In this document: positions 38,093-47,600 of the stretch, one piece after another | Layout of the letters: the number at the start of each line of letters is the position of its first letter | How positions within the stretch are numbered: position 1 is the stretch's first letter | DNA from: Chloroflexota bacterium | Lineage (GTDB): Bacteria > Chloroflexota > Limnocylindria > Limnocylindrales > CSP1-4 | Length of the DNA stretch: 64,000 nucleotides | Assembly (NCBI GenBank): GCA_021786385.1 | Contig: JAJYNJ010000027.1 | Coordinates: forward strand, 84,760 to 148,759 | Reading direction: 5' to 3' | Program-made: the position numbers and the translations under genes | The notes under the pieces: generated by a model | Databases searched by the model: none | Told to the model about the DNA's origin: nothing | What the model saw: the letters and a program-made list of their open reading frames with translations, nothing else

Positions 38093-38949
38093 CACGCCGC
38101 CTCCGGGATCACCACGGGTTCCACGGCCGTGAACTCCGCGCCGAAAAGCAGCTCGGCGGTGGCCCGGAACCGCGCCACGTCGCCGGTCGTCAGCTGCACG
38201 TGGACGGCGGACCCGTCGGTCGGCGCGAGCAGCTCGTTGACGGCGAGCAGCTCGGCCAAGACGCTGGCGGTGGCGGAGGCCGAGTCGATGACCGCCACAT
38301 CCTCGCCGATCGCCGCGCGGATCGGCTCGGCGAGGAGCGGGTAGTGGGTGCAGGCCAGGAGGAGCGTGTCGACCCGCGCGCCGAACGGGAGGGGAAAGAT
38401 CCACTCGCCGTCCGCCGTGCGGTTGCCCAGGAATGGGGCCAGCGCGCGCCGCACCGCCGCGTCGACCTCGCTCCCGCGCAGCTTGCCGGCTTCGACGAGC
38501 GGGACGAGCTCGGGGGTGGCGTGTTCGTACACCTCGACGAACGGGTTCTCGTCCTTGATCGCCTGAAAGTACGCGTGCGACCGGATCGTCGCGGGCGTGG
38601 CGATCACGCCGACGCGGCGCGTGCGCGTCGCCAGGGCAGCGGCGGTCGCCCCCGGTCGCACCACCCCGATGATCGGGACGTCGTAGCGACGGCGCAGCTC
38701 GGGCAACGCGACCGACGTGGAGGTGTTGCAGGCGACCACGATCGCCTTGACGTCGCGCCGTGCCAACTCGTCCAGACACTCGGCGCTGAACTGGCGCACC
38801 TCGGCATCGCTGCGCGTGCCGTATGGCGCCCGGCCGTTGTCGCCCAGGTAGACCGTCGACTCGTGCGGCAGGCGCCGCACGACTTCGCGCAGCACGGTGA
38901 GACCGCCGACGCCGGAGTCGAAGAGCCCGATCGGGCGCGGGTCGGTCAT
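38092..38949 (-). CDS. murI: glutamate racemase
   Basis: PIGLFDSGVGGLTVLREVVRRLPHESTVYLGDNGRAPYGTRS...AIVVACNTSTSVAL...LLACTHYPLL. Confidence 0.96.
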   Translation of the reverse strand: MTDPRPIGLFDSGVGGLTVLREVVRRLPHESTVYLGDNGRAPYGTRSDAEVRQFSAECLDELARRDVKAIVVACNTSTSVALPELRRRYDVPIIGVVRPGATAAALATRTRRVGVIATPATIRSHAYFQAIKDENPFVEVYEHATPELVPLVEAGKLRGSEVDAAVRRALAPFLGNRTADGEWIFPLPFGARVDTLLLACTHYPLLAEPIRAAIGEDVAVIDSASATASVLAELLAVNELLAPTDGSAVHVQLTTGDVARFRATAELLFGAEFTAVEPVVIPEAA

Positions 38950-38982
38950 CGCTCGCCGGTCATCGCTCGCCGGTCATCGCTG
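38946..38982 (-). repeat. 14-bp tandem repeat at the CpaE2/murI junction
   Basis: Minus strand ATGACCGGCGAGCG ATGACCGGCGAGCG ATGACCGACCC; the last ATG is the murI start. Confidence 0.85.
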
Positions 38983-40126
38983 AGGTGCCCGCTCCGATGG
39001 GCCGACGCAACGGCAGGATCGCCTCGGCCATCCGCCGCACATCGCCGCTGATCCGGGCGTCGGGCGCGGCGAGGACGAACGGCACGCCCTGGTTGTTGGC
39101 CTCGACTACGAGGCGGCCATCGCTGACGATCGCGTGCTCCGGGGCATGGCCGATCGTCGCCGCCACGAGGCTCGGATCCAGGCCACCTGGGGAATCCGCG
39201 CGGTTCAGCACGTACTGTACCTTCGTCGCGGGATAGCCGATGGCCCGGAACGTCTCCGCCACGGATGCGGTATTGCGGATCGTCGTGGAGTCGTAGGTCA
39301 CGACCTGCAGGATGACGTCGGTCGCGTCGAGGAACGCGAGCGTCAGGTCGCTCAGGTTGGTCGGCAGGTCGACGACCGTGGCGCGGTAGACCCGCCGCAG
39401 CAGCGAGAGGATCTTCTCGACATCGCGGGGCGTCACCATGTCGGCCATCTCGATGCGCGGCGGCGCGAGGAGGATGTCGATCCCCGACGGGTCGCGCCAC
39501 AGGACGTCGGCCAGGTCGGCCTCCTGGATCCGATCGGTCGGCAGATCCAGGATCGACGGCGCATCGGCGGGCACCTTGAGCAGGGCGCGCAGGTCGCCGA
39601 ACTGGAGGCTGCCGTCGACCAGGACCGTCCGTGCCCCGACGTGCTGCTGGAGCGCAACGGCCAGGTTGAAGGCGATGGTCGTCTTGCCCACGCCACCCTT
39701 GGGCGCGAAGACGCCGAGCAGCAGCGACCCGGCCGACGCGTCGCGCGATTGCTGCGCCTGGAAGGTGGTCTGCAGCAGGTTGATCAGCTCGTAACCGGTG
39801 AACGGCATCGAGAGCACCGCATCGATGCCCCGCTCCGGGGCCACCGCGAGCGGCCGCTGTGGCACCGTGATCAGCACGATCGCCGGAGGCAGGCCCGCCT
39901 GGCGGAGCTGCCCGGCGAGCTCGGGGCCCCCCACTCTGCCCTGCAGCAGCGCGTCGATCAGCACGACATCGGGACGCTGCTGGACGACCTGATCGGGCAC
40001 CGTGCGCCCATCCCGCAGGACCTCGAGCAGCTTGACGCGCGGGCTCGCGCTCACGAGCTCCCGGATGTACTGCGCGACCTGCGGGACGTCCTCGACGACG
40101 AGCAGCCGGATCTGGTCGGTGGGCAC
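38960..40126 (-). CDS. receiver-like domain fused to CpaE/MinD-like ATPase (second copy, degenerate receiver)
   Basis: IRLLVVEDVPQVAQYIREL...DVVLIDALLQG...LITVPQ...VLSMPFTGYEL then LGVFAPKGGVGKTTIAFNLAVALQ...TVLVDGSLQFGDLRALL. Confidence 0.9.
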   Translation of the reverse strand: MPTDQIRLLVVEDVPQVAQYIRELVSASPRVKLLEVLRDGRTVPDQVVQQRPDVVLIDALLQGRVGGPELAGQLRQAGLPPAIVLITVPQRPLAVAPERGIDAVLSMPFTGYELINLLQTTFQAQQSRDASAGSLLLGVFAPKGGVGKTTIAFNLAVALQQHVGARTVLVDGSLQFGDLRALLKVPADAPSILDLPTDRIQEADLADVLWRDPSGIDILLAPPRIEMADMVTPRDVEKILSLLRRVYRATVVDLPTNLSDLTLAFLDATDVILQVVTYDSTTIRNTASVAETFRAIGYPATKVQYVLNRADSPGGLDPSLVAATIGHAPEHAIVSDGRLVVEANNQGVPFVLAAPDARISGDVRRMAEAILPLRRPIGAGTSAMTGER

Positions 40127-40134
40127 GGAGGCGA

Positions 40135-40917
40135 CTATACCAAGCTGGCCACGAGCACCACACGCGACGCGCCCGCACCGAACGGCGTCAGCTCGTGATC
40201 ACTACCCAGTTCGTCGACGCGCAGCCCAGCATCGGAGGCCGCCCGCACCAGCTCCGCCGCGCTCGTGAGGTGCAGGACGTCGCGCCGGACGTGACGCACG
40301 ACAGGGCCGCCATCGGGCGCGCACGCCTCGAAGATCGCGGTCAGGTCCAGCCGCCTCGTGGCGGCGTCATACAGCGCGCTCGCGAGCTTCACCACCCGCA
40401 ACCCAGACTCCGGGTCGTCGCGTACCCACTCGAGCATGAGGCGTCCGTCGTAGAGGGCCAGGTCGTCGACGGACGGCAGCCACGCGTCGACCACGGCGAG
40501 CCCGCCCCGTCGCAGGTGACGCGCCATCACCGCCAGCGCGGCCCCCTGGCGCGGGGCGTCGCCGAGGAGGAAGAGGGTATTGAGGGCCAGGATCGCGAGG
40601 CCGAAGCGGGGCTCGGGCACCAGCTCGAACAGGTCCGCCTCCACGAGCTCCAGGCGACCGCCGCGTCGAACTCGATGGGCGCGGCGCTCGATCGTCCAGC
40701 GACCGCGGGCGCGGGCCAGCATGGCGGAGTCGTTGTCGACCGCCACGACCTCCAGTCCGTCGGCGGCCAACGGCACCGCGAGCCGTCCGGTGCCCGCCCC
40801 CAACTCGAGCACCGGGCCGCCCGTCCGCGCGGCGAGGGCACGGTACAGGTCGAGATCGCCCGGGTCGTCGGCCAGGTCGAGATCGTAGTAGCGGGCGAGC
40901 TCGTCGCCGATCGTCAC
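40135..40917 (-). CDS. class I SAM-dependent methyltransferase (GTG start)
   Basis: GGPVLELGAGTGRLAVPLAADGLEVVAVDNDSAMLARARGR...FGLAILALNTLFLL; GTGTGA overlap with the upstream M20 gene. Confidence 0.88.
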   Translation of the reverse strand: MTIGDELARYYDLDLADDPGDLDLYRALAARTGGPVLELGAGTGRLAVPLAADGLEVVAVDNDSAMLARARGRWTIERRAHRVRRGGRLELVEADLFELVPEPRFGLAILALNTLFLLGDAPRQGAALAVMARHLRRGGLAVVDAWLPSVDDLALYDGRLMLEWVRDDPESGLRVVKLASALYDAATRRLDLTAIFEACAPDGGPVVRHVRRDVLHLTSAAELVRAASDAGLRVDELGSDHELTPFGAGASRVVLVASLV

Positions 40918-42116
40918 ACCGTCGTCCCGCGGAAGTCGCGCCAGGCGGCCTCCACCAACGCCGGATCCGCGAGCAACTCGCAGGCCACCTGAGCGGCGAC
41001 GGTCGCCGCGATCAGCGTCACCTCGTCGGCGCGCTCGCTGCGTGCCGCCTCGCGGAACTCGATCGAGTGGCCGGGCACGCCGCGCTCGCAGATCGCGAGC
41101 GACGGGTGGATCGTGGGCAGCACCTGGCTGACATTCCCCATGTCCGAGCTGCCGAGGTTCTCGCTCGGTGGGTCCTCGTGGAGACCGTACGCCTCTAGGT
41201 TCGCCAGGTACCGTGCGCCGAGGACGCGGTTGTGGCGCATCGTGTCCGAGCGCCCCGAGAAGGCGACCTCGACGGTGCAGCCCGTGGCAAGCGCGGCCGC
41301 GTCGCACAGCTCGCGAAAGTGCCGGCGCATTCCCTCGAAATACGTCTGGTCGGGAGAGCGCACCATGAACCGCGCCACCCCGCGGTCCGGGATGATGTTC
41401 GCGGCGGTGCCGCCCTCCAGGATGATCCCGTGCACGCGCGACTCCGGCCGCAGCTGTTGGCGCCACAACCCGACCGAGTTGAAGAGCAGGATCAGCGCGT
41501 CGAGCGCGTTGCGCCCCTCCCATGGCTCGGCAGCGGCATGGGACGCGCGGCCCAGGAACGTCACGTCGACGTCCTCGCTCGCCAGCAAGCGAGCCTCGAT
41601 CCGCGTGCTGTCGCCGGGATGGAAGAGAAGCGCAGCATCGATCCCCTTGAACAGCCCGTCGTCGAGCATGAACTGTTTGCCGGAGCCGCGCTCCTCGGCG
41701 GGGGTGCCCAGGAAGACGATCTCGCCGCGTAACTCCGATGCGACCGCGGCCAGGCCGATCGCCGCTCCGACCCCGCTCGCCGCCATCGTGTTGTGACCGC
41801 AGGCGTGGCCGATGCCGGGCAGCGCGTCGTACTCCGCCAGGATCGCCACGCGGCTGCCGGGTCCCCGCCCGCAACGCAGCGTCCCGCGCACGGCGGTCTC
41901 GAGCCGGCCGGCCGGACGCTCGACCGTGTAGCCGTGCCGCGCGACAGACTCGGCCACCCACGCGGACGCCAGGCGTTCCTCGAACGCCGGCTCCGGGTTA
42001 GCATGGATACGGTGCGAGAGATCCAGGATCTCCTCGCGCGCCGCTGCGATCGTCGCGGCGATGCGGGCTTTCATCTCCGACTGCGGCCCCGCAGGGCGGA
42101 CGGCAGTGATCTCCAC
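40914..42116 (-). CDS. M20 family amidohydrolase (M20D-like; predicted GTG start)
   Basis: VAILAEYDALPGIGHACGHNTMAASGVGAAIGLAAV...GEIVFLGTPAEERGSGKQFMLDDGLF...FLGRASHAAAEPWEGRNALDA; GGAGG upstream of GTG at 42116. Confidence 0.9.
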   Translation of the reverse strand: MEITAVRPAGPQSEMKARIAATIAAAREEILDLSHRIHANPEPAFEERLASAWVAESVARHGYTVERPAGRLETAVRGTLRCGRGPGSRVAILAEYDALPGIGHACGHNTMAASGVGAAIGLAAVASELRGEIVFLGTPAEERGSGKQFMLDDGLFKGIDAALLFHPGDSTRIEARLLASEDVDVTFLGRASHAAAEPWEGRNALDALILLFNSVGLWRQQLRPESRVHGIILEGGTAANIIPDRGVARFMVRSPDQTYFEGMRRHFRELCDAAALATGCTVEVAFSGRSDTMRHNRVLGARYLANLEAYGLHEDPPSENLGSSDMGNVSQVLPTIHPSLAICERGVPGHSIEFREAARSERADEVTLIAATVAAQVACELLADPALVEAAWRDFRGTTV

Positions 42117-42270
42117 GTGCTTGCCTCCATCTTCCGGTCGCGACCCATCGTAGCCCGCCGGAGCGGGGCTCGATGGCGTGCCCGGCACCGGTCGGCGCCG
42201 GAAGCGCGCACGTCGGCGCCGGAACGGCGCGCGTCGGGGCCGCCGGGAGGCGGGCGCCGCGCCGGCGCGG

Positions 42271-43389
42271 TCAGGCGCTTTGCGCTTCGCTCGAGCCCAC
42301 AGGCTCGAAACGGATCGTCTCGCCGGCCAGGCGTCGCACCGCCAGCGCGCTGATCGCCTCGAGGACGCAGCGGTGGGCGGCCATCGCGGTCACCTCGGCA
42401 TGGTCGTAGGGCGGGGAGACCTCGACGACGTCCATCGCCGCCAGCCGGACGCTCCCGACGATGCGCCGGATCGCCCGCAGCAGCTCGCGCGTCAGGAGTC
42501 CGCCCGGCTCGGGCGTGCCGGTCCCGGGCGCCATGCCCGGATCGAGCACATCGATGTCGACCGACAGGTAGATCGCAGCGGAGCCGTCGAGCGCCTCCGC
42601 GATCGCATCATCGACCACCGCATCCGCGCCGCGCTCCTCGATCTCGCGCATGCGGTGCCAGCGCATCCCCTGCTCCCGCATCCACGCGAACACCTCGGGG
42701 CCGGGCCAGTAGCCGCGCAGGCCGACCTGCACGAAGTTGCGGCCCCGGACCGCCCCAGACTCGATCAGCCGGCGCATGGGCGTGCCGTGCCCCGCCAGCA
42801 CACCCCAATCCTCGGCGGCGGTGTCGGCGTGCGCGTCGAAATGGACGATGCCGATCGAGCCGGGGGCCCGCAGGTCCGCGATCGCGGTGGCGGACGGCCA
42901 CGTGATCGAGTGGTCGCCACCGAGCACGATCGGGATCGCGCCGCTGGCCGCCACCTCGCGGATCTTGCGGTAGATCATCGCGTGGCCCCGCTCCAGCCAG
43001 GCCGGCACGATATTCGCGTCGCCCGCGTCGACCACGTCGAGCACCTCGAACGGCTGTACGTCGAGCTGGAGCGAGTAGAGCGATCCCGTGGTGTAGGTGG
43101 CCTCGCGGATCGCGCGTGGCCCGAAGCGGGCTCCCGGGCGATGGCTCACGGCGTCGTCCAACGGCGCGCCGACGATCGCGACATCGGGCCGGCGCCGGGC
43201 GAGCGCACCCGCGTCCGAAACCTGGGGCAGCCGGGCATAGGTGGGCATCCCGACGTACATGGGGAGCTCGAACTCGGCGAACGCGTCGTAGTCGCGTCCC
43301 CACCCGTTACTTCGCCCGATCGATTCGCTCGGCAGCTGCGCCATCTCGCGGCCCTCGCGCGCTATGGACGCCGCCAGTTCCCGCGCCAC
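42271..43389 (-). CDS. agmatinase/arginase-family ureohydrolase
   Basis: PIVLGGDHSITWPSATAIADLRAPGSIGIVHFDAHADTA...IYLSVDIDVLDPGMAPGTGTPEPGGLLTRELL. Confidence 0.93.
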   Translation of the reverse strand: MARELAASIAREGREMAQLPSESIGRSNGWGRDYDAFAEFELPMYVGMPTYARLPQVSDAGALARRRPDVAIVGAPLDDAVSHRPGARFGPRAIREATYTTGSLYSLQLDVQPFEVLDVVDAGDANIVPAWLERGHAMIYRKIREVAASGAIPIVLGGDHSITWPSATAIADLRAPGSIGIVHFDAHADTAAEDWGVLAGHGTPMRRLIESGAVRGRNFVQVGLRGYWPGPEVFAWMREQGMRWHRMREIEERGADAVVDDAIAEALDGSAAIYLSVDIDVLDPGMAPGTGTPEPGGLLTRELLRAIRRIVGSVRLAAMDVVEVSPPYDHAEVTAMAAHRCVLEAISALAVRRLAGETIRFEPVGSSEAQSA

Positions 43390-43450
43390 GGTCCGGCAGG
43401 GCGCCTGCAGATTCTAGCGAGGCTCTGCCGCGGCCGTCGGGAGGCGCCCC

Positions 43451-43825
43451 TCAACGCCCGACGCTCAGACTCACCTCGACGAAGACGACCATCACGACCA
43501 CGAAGAGCGCGATCGGCATGCTGAAGGCTTGTTGCGTGCGCAGCGCGACGAGCAGCGCGACCACCAGCGCCACCCAGAGGCCGCGGCGGGCCGCGCGCGT
43601 CCAGTCGCCGCGGTAGGCGACGCGGCGATGCCGTCCGAATGCGGCCAGCCACGCCAGCGGCACCGCGGTCACGCCGCAGGCGAGCCCGATCAACGCGGCA
43701 CCCGTCAGCTGGACCTCCACCTGCCCCACCGGGGAAACGCGGGTGACGAGTACGCCGACACCCGCCCAGCAACCGACCGCGAGCACGATCAGGGCGATGG
43801 CGACGGTCCGATCGCGGTCTTCCAC
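43451..43825 (-). CDS. small multi-TM hypothetical protein
   Basis: DRTVAIALIVLAVGCWAGVGVLVTRVSPVGQVEVQLTGAALIGLACGVTAVPLAWLAAF...VVALLVALRTQQAFSMPIALFVVVMVVFVEV; GTG at 43825 preceded by AGGAG. Confidence 0.65.
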   Translation of the reverse strand: MEDRDRTVAIALIVLAVGCWAGVGVLVTRVSPVGQVEVQLTGAALIGLACGVTAVPLAWLAAFGRHRRVAYRGDWTRAARRGLWVALVVALLVALRTQQAFSMPIALFVVVMVVFVEVSLSVGR

Positions 43826-43880
43826 GCAAGGCTCCTGTCCATGGGGCCGGGCCCAGCCGAGATGCCCGATCCGGACGCCC

Positions 43881-44104
43881 CGCGGAGGCCCCACGCGGCG
43901 AGTCTACCCAGCCACCGGGCCCCCGGTGCGCACCGACCCGCGCGCGGGTTCACGCCATGCTCGACGGGCAGATCTCGCGGAACGCGCAGTAGCGCGGAGG
44001 CCCCACGCGGCGAGTCTACCCAGCCACCGGGCCCCCAGTGCGCACCGACCCGCGCGCGGGTTCACGCCATGCTCGACGGGCAGATCTCGCGGAACGCGCA
44101 GTAG
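43881..44104. repeat. 112-bp direct tandem duplication (one mismatch) including the 3' end of the UvrD/nuclease gene
   Basis: Units 43881-43992 and 43993-44104: cgcggaggccccacgcggcgagtctacccagccaccgggccccc[g/a]gtgcgcaccgacccgcgcgcgggttcacgccatgctcgacgggcagatctcgcggaacgcgcagtag. Confidence 0.95.
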
Positions 44105-47070
44105 CGACACGCGATCGGATCGGGACGCGCGTCGAAGTCGCCGGCGCGGATGCCGTCCGCAGCCGCATGCGCCCGGGCGGCCGCGCGCGCCAGGCGTCCC
44201 GCTTCCGGCACGATACGCCCGCTGATCCCGGAGTCGAGGAAGACCAGCTGTGTGGCGGCCGGCAGGCTCCCCTCACGGGCCTGCCAGGCCAGCGCATAGA
44301 GCGCGAGCTGGAGCGACTCGCGCGCCCGCTCGCGCGCCCGACCGGCGTCGCGCACATCGCTCGACTTGAAGTCGGTGATCACGATCCCTTCCGAACCTTC
44401 GTCGATCCGGTCGAAGCGACCCTGCAGGCGCAGCCCGTCGAGTGCGACGGTGAATGGCTCCTCGACCGCGAGCGGCTGGAGGCGCGACGCGAGCGCCGCT
44501 TCCCGAAACCGCACGAGCGCCGCCCGCCCGGCGTTGAGGCGCGCCTCCTCGTGCTCTCGCGAGAGGAACCCGAGCCCCGTCCAGGCGCGCCCGAACACGT
44601 CGAGGAGTCCCGCTTCGGAGAGCGGCCGCCCCTGCAGCTGACTCCGCCCGAACGCGGCAACCGCCTCGTGCAGGGCGATGCCATAGGTGATCGCGTGGTG
44701 CGGCGGCGTCGGTAGGCGCAGCAGGTGGCGATAACGGTAGCGTGCTGGGCACGCCAGATAATCGTCGAGCTGGGTGAAGCTCAGGGTGCCCCCGGGCGAC
44801 CCAGGCCGCGAGGACTGCGCGGAGGCCGGCTCGGCGGTGCGGTAGCGCTCCAGGTCCCGGGTCTCGCCCAGCGACGCACCGGCACCGCTCGGCCGGTCGA
44901 GCGCCTCGGCCACGAAGGGCGACACGTGCCGTAGACGCCGCCCGCCCGTATCCGCCGCGCTCGTCAGGATCAGCTCGTCACGCGCCCGGGTCATCGCCAC
45001 GTAGCAGAGGCGACGCTCCTCTGCCAGGCCGTCGCCCGCCTCGGGGCCCGTCGATGCCGCGAGCGCCTCGGGCAGTGCCAGCGCTTCGCGACGGTTCCGC
45101 ATCGGGAAGCGGCCGTCCGCCAGACCCGCGACGAAGACGACCCGAAACTCGAGGCCTTTGGCTTTGTGGACCGTCAGTACGGCGACCGCGTCCGCGTCCG
45201 TGTCGGCCGGCTCGGCGGCCGGATCGTCGCCCGCCTCGATCAGGGTACGCAGGTGACGGGCTACGAACGGGATCCGCGGATCCGGCAGCAGATCCGCCTG
45301 GCGCCGCACGATCTCGAAGAAGCGCGCGACGTCGAGCAGCGCTTCCTCGCTGGCGGCCCCGTCAGCCACCAGCGAGGCCAACGTGCCGCTCCGCCGCAGG
45401 AACTCGTACAGCACCTCGCCGGCGGGCCGCTCATGCGAGAGCACCGTCGCCGCGCGCAGGTCCGCCACCAGTCGTTCGACGGCGATGCGCGTCTCCGCCG
45501 CGATGGCGGGGCCATGTCCAGCGACCGCCTCCTCGAGCACCGCCCAAAGCGAGCGATTGGTCCGTCGCGCGGCCTCGACGAGCCGTGTCAGGTCGACGCC
45601 TCCCAAGCGGTACGGATCGGTGGTGGCGAGCGCGTAGAGGTCGACTGTCGAGTCGAGGTCCGCCACGGCGCGCAGGAACGCAAGCAGTCGACGCACCGGC
45701 GGCCGCGAGTACAACCCCGAGGCGCCGCTGAAACGCCACGGGATCCCCTGCAGGTTGAGCGCACGGAGGATCGGGTCGGCGTCGCCGTTCGTCCGCACCA
45801 GAACGGCGATCTCGCGCGGACGCGTCCCGTGCGCCACGCGCTGCGCGATCTCCGCTGCCACGAAGTCCGCCTCGTCGCTTGATGTGGCGAAGGCGTGATG
45901 CCGCACCGGCAGCGGATGCCGGGCTCGGCGTACGGCCACGAGCCGCTTGTCGATTCCCTCGCGGACCTCCAGGCGCGCCGGATCGTTGTGGCGGATCAGA
46001 CGTCGCGCGGCCTCCAGGATCGGCGCTCGGGACCGATGGTTTCGCCGCAACACGACCACCCGTGCGGCAAACCGTTCGCGGAATTCCAGGATGTTGCGCA
46101 CGGCGGCCCCGCGGAACGCATAGATGGCCTGATCGTCATCGCCCACCACGGTCAGGTTGCCGTGTGGCCCGGCCAGCAGGGCCAGCAGCTCGAGCTGGGC
46201 GCGGTTCGTGTCCTGGAATTCGTCGACCAGGATGTAGCGGAAGCGACGGCGGAGCCGCTCGCAGGCGGCGGGGTGCTCGCGCAGGAGTCGCAAGGCCAGG
46301 TGGACCTGGTCGCCGAAGTCCAGGCAGCCCGCGCCGGTGAGTAGCTCCTGATAGCGTGCGTAGGCCTGCGCGAGCTCGAGCTGCGCCGCGGCCTCCTCGA
46401 GCGCCGCCCGGGCGGCCACGTCGCCCCTCGTGTCCCCAGCCGCTGCCGCCGCCGCGGCATCGGCCACCAGCGTGCGAGCATGGGCGAGATATGCGGCCGG
46501 ACCCACGTCCTCGTCCTTGGCACGGCTGAAGAGGCCCACCAGCGCGTCGAGGAAACGGGTCGGGTCGCCGAGCGGTCGATAGCGCTCGAGCCCAAGCTCG
46601 AAGAGCCGTTCGCGGAGGAAGATCACGGCCTCCGCGCGCGTCAAGACCCGCGGATCCGAGGGCAGCCCGAGCTCGAAGGCGAACTCGCGGATCAGCCGGT
46701 CACCGAAGGCGTGGAACGTGTGGATGGCCGTATCCACGTACCCATATGGCACCAGCTCGTCGACCCGCGCCTGCATCTCGTCCGCGGCGCGATCGGTGAA
46801 GGTGAGCGCCAGGATCTCCGCGGGCCGCGCCCGGCGCGTGGCGATGAGCCAGGCGATGCGACGCGTGATCACGCGCGTCTTTCCGGTGCCGGCCCCGGCG
46901 ACGACCAGCAACGGCCCATCGCCATGCGTGACAGCCCGCTGCTGCGCGCCGTCGAGGTCGCGCAGCAGCGCTGTCGCGCTCGCGGGGGTTGGGCTGGCCG
47001 CAGCCCCGGGAACACTCGATTCGGTTTGCTGGGAACCCGGCGCGGCGGGCCGCACGTCGATCACATGCAC
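44062..47070 (-). CDS. UvrD-family SF1 helicase fused to PD-(D/E)XK nuclease with C-terminal Cys cluster
   Basis: VVAGAGTGKTRVITRRIAWLIATRRARPAEILALTFTDRAADEM...VDEFQDTNRAQLELL...VVGDDDQAIYAFRGA...LTVHKAKGLEFRVVFVAGL; C-terminus GRFDRIDEGSEGIVITDFKSS...CRYCAFREIC. Confidence 0.93.
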   Translation of the reverse strand: MHVIDVRPAAPGSQQTESSVPGAAASPTPASATALLRDLDGAQQRAVTHGDGPLLVVAGAGTGKTRVITRRIAWLIATRRARPAEILALTFTDRAADEMQARVDELVPYGYVDTAIHTFHAFGDRLIREFAFELGLPSDPRVLTRAEAVIFLRERLFELGLERYRPLGDPTRFLDALVGLFSRAKDEDVGPAAYLAHARTLVADAAAAAAAGDTRGDVAARAALEEAAAQLELAQAYARYQELLTGAGCLDFGDQVHLALRLLREHPAACERLRRRFRYILVDEFQDTNRAQLELLALLAGPHGNLTVVGDDDQAIYAFRGAAVRNILEFRERFAARVVVLRRNHRSRAPILEAARRLIRHNDPARLEVREGIDKRLVAVRRARHPLPVRHHAFATSSDEADFVAAEIAQRVAHGTRPREIAVLVRTNGDADPILRALNLQGIPWRFSGASGLYSRPPVRRLLAFLRAVADLDSTVDLYALATTDPYRLGGVDLTRLVEAARRTNRSLWAVLEEAVAGHGPAIAAETRIAVERLVADLRAATVLSHERPAGEVLYEFLRRSGTLASLVADGAASEEALLDVARFFEIVRRQADLLPDPRIPFVARHLRTLIEAGDDPAAEPADTDADAVAVLTVHKAKGLEFRVVFVAGLADGRFPMRNRREALALPEALAASTGPEAGDGLAEERRLCYVAMTRARDELILTSAADTGGRRLRHVSPFVAEALDRPSGAGASLGETRDLERYRTAEPASAQSSRPGSPGGTLSFTQLDDYLACPARYRYRHLLRLPTPPHHAITYGIALHEAVAAFGRSQLQGRPLSEAGLLDVFGRAWTGLGFLSREHEEARLNAGRAALVRFREAALASRLQPLAVEEPFTVALDGLRLQGRFDRIDEGSEGIVITDFKSSDVRDAGRARERARESLQLALYALAWQAREGSLPAATQLVFLDSGISGRIVPEAGRLARAAARAHAAADGIRAGDFDARPDPIACRYCAFREICPSSMA

Positions 47071-47184
47071 AGCCTCACTTCCGTCCGTGCCAGCTAGTGC
47101 GTCACGACGTCTGTCACGACGTCCCGGACCGGGATGCTATCCTAGCGTTCCGACCGGTGGCCCACGCTCCGCCGATCCGCACGC

Positions 47185-47562
47185 ATGAGGTCCCTCCGCC
47201 AGATGAGCAAGCGTCCGCGCGCCGCGCGGTCCTCGAAGCGCCAGCGGCCCCAACCTGCGGCTGCGAGCCCGCGCCGGGCCGCCCCCGCAGCTCCCGCCGC
47301 GGCTCCCGCTGCAGCCCCCGCAGCCGTCGCGACCACGCCGGTCGTCCCGGCCACGTCCGATCCTGAGCCGCGGTCGGCGCCGACGCGTCCTCAGGCCCGC
47401 CCGAGCGGGAAACCGAGCGGGCTCCTCGCCCAGAAGGCCGCCAACGAATACGTGTACGTCGCCCAGGACCTGCGGCGCATCGGGACCTTCGCGGCCGCGG
47501 TGACGGTCCTGATGCTCCTCGTCTGGGTGCTCGTCGACCTGGTCCACGTCGTCGCGATCTGA
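47185..47562 (+). CDS. Ala/Pro-rich single-TM hypothetical protein
   Basis: Low-complexity N-terminus, C-terminal IGTFAAAVTVLMLLVWVLVDLVHVVAI TM helix. Confidence 0.6.
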   Translation: MRSLRQMSKRPRAARSSKRQRPQPAAASPRRAAPAAPAAAPAAAPAAVATTPVVPATSDPEPRSAPTRPQARPSGKPSGLLAQKAANEYVYVAQDLRRIGTFAAAVTVLMLLVWVLVDLVHVVAI

Positions 47563-47600
47563 GGTCCGGGCTCGGCGCCTGCGGATCGGCCCCCGTCCCG

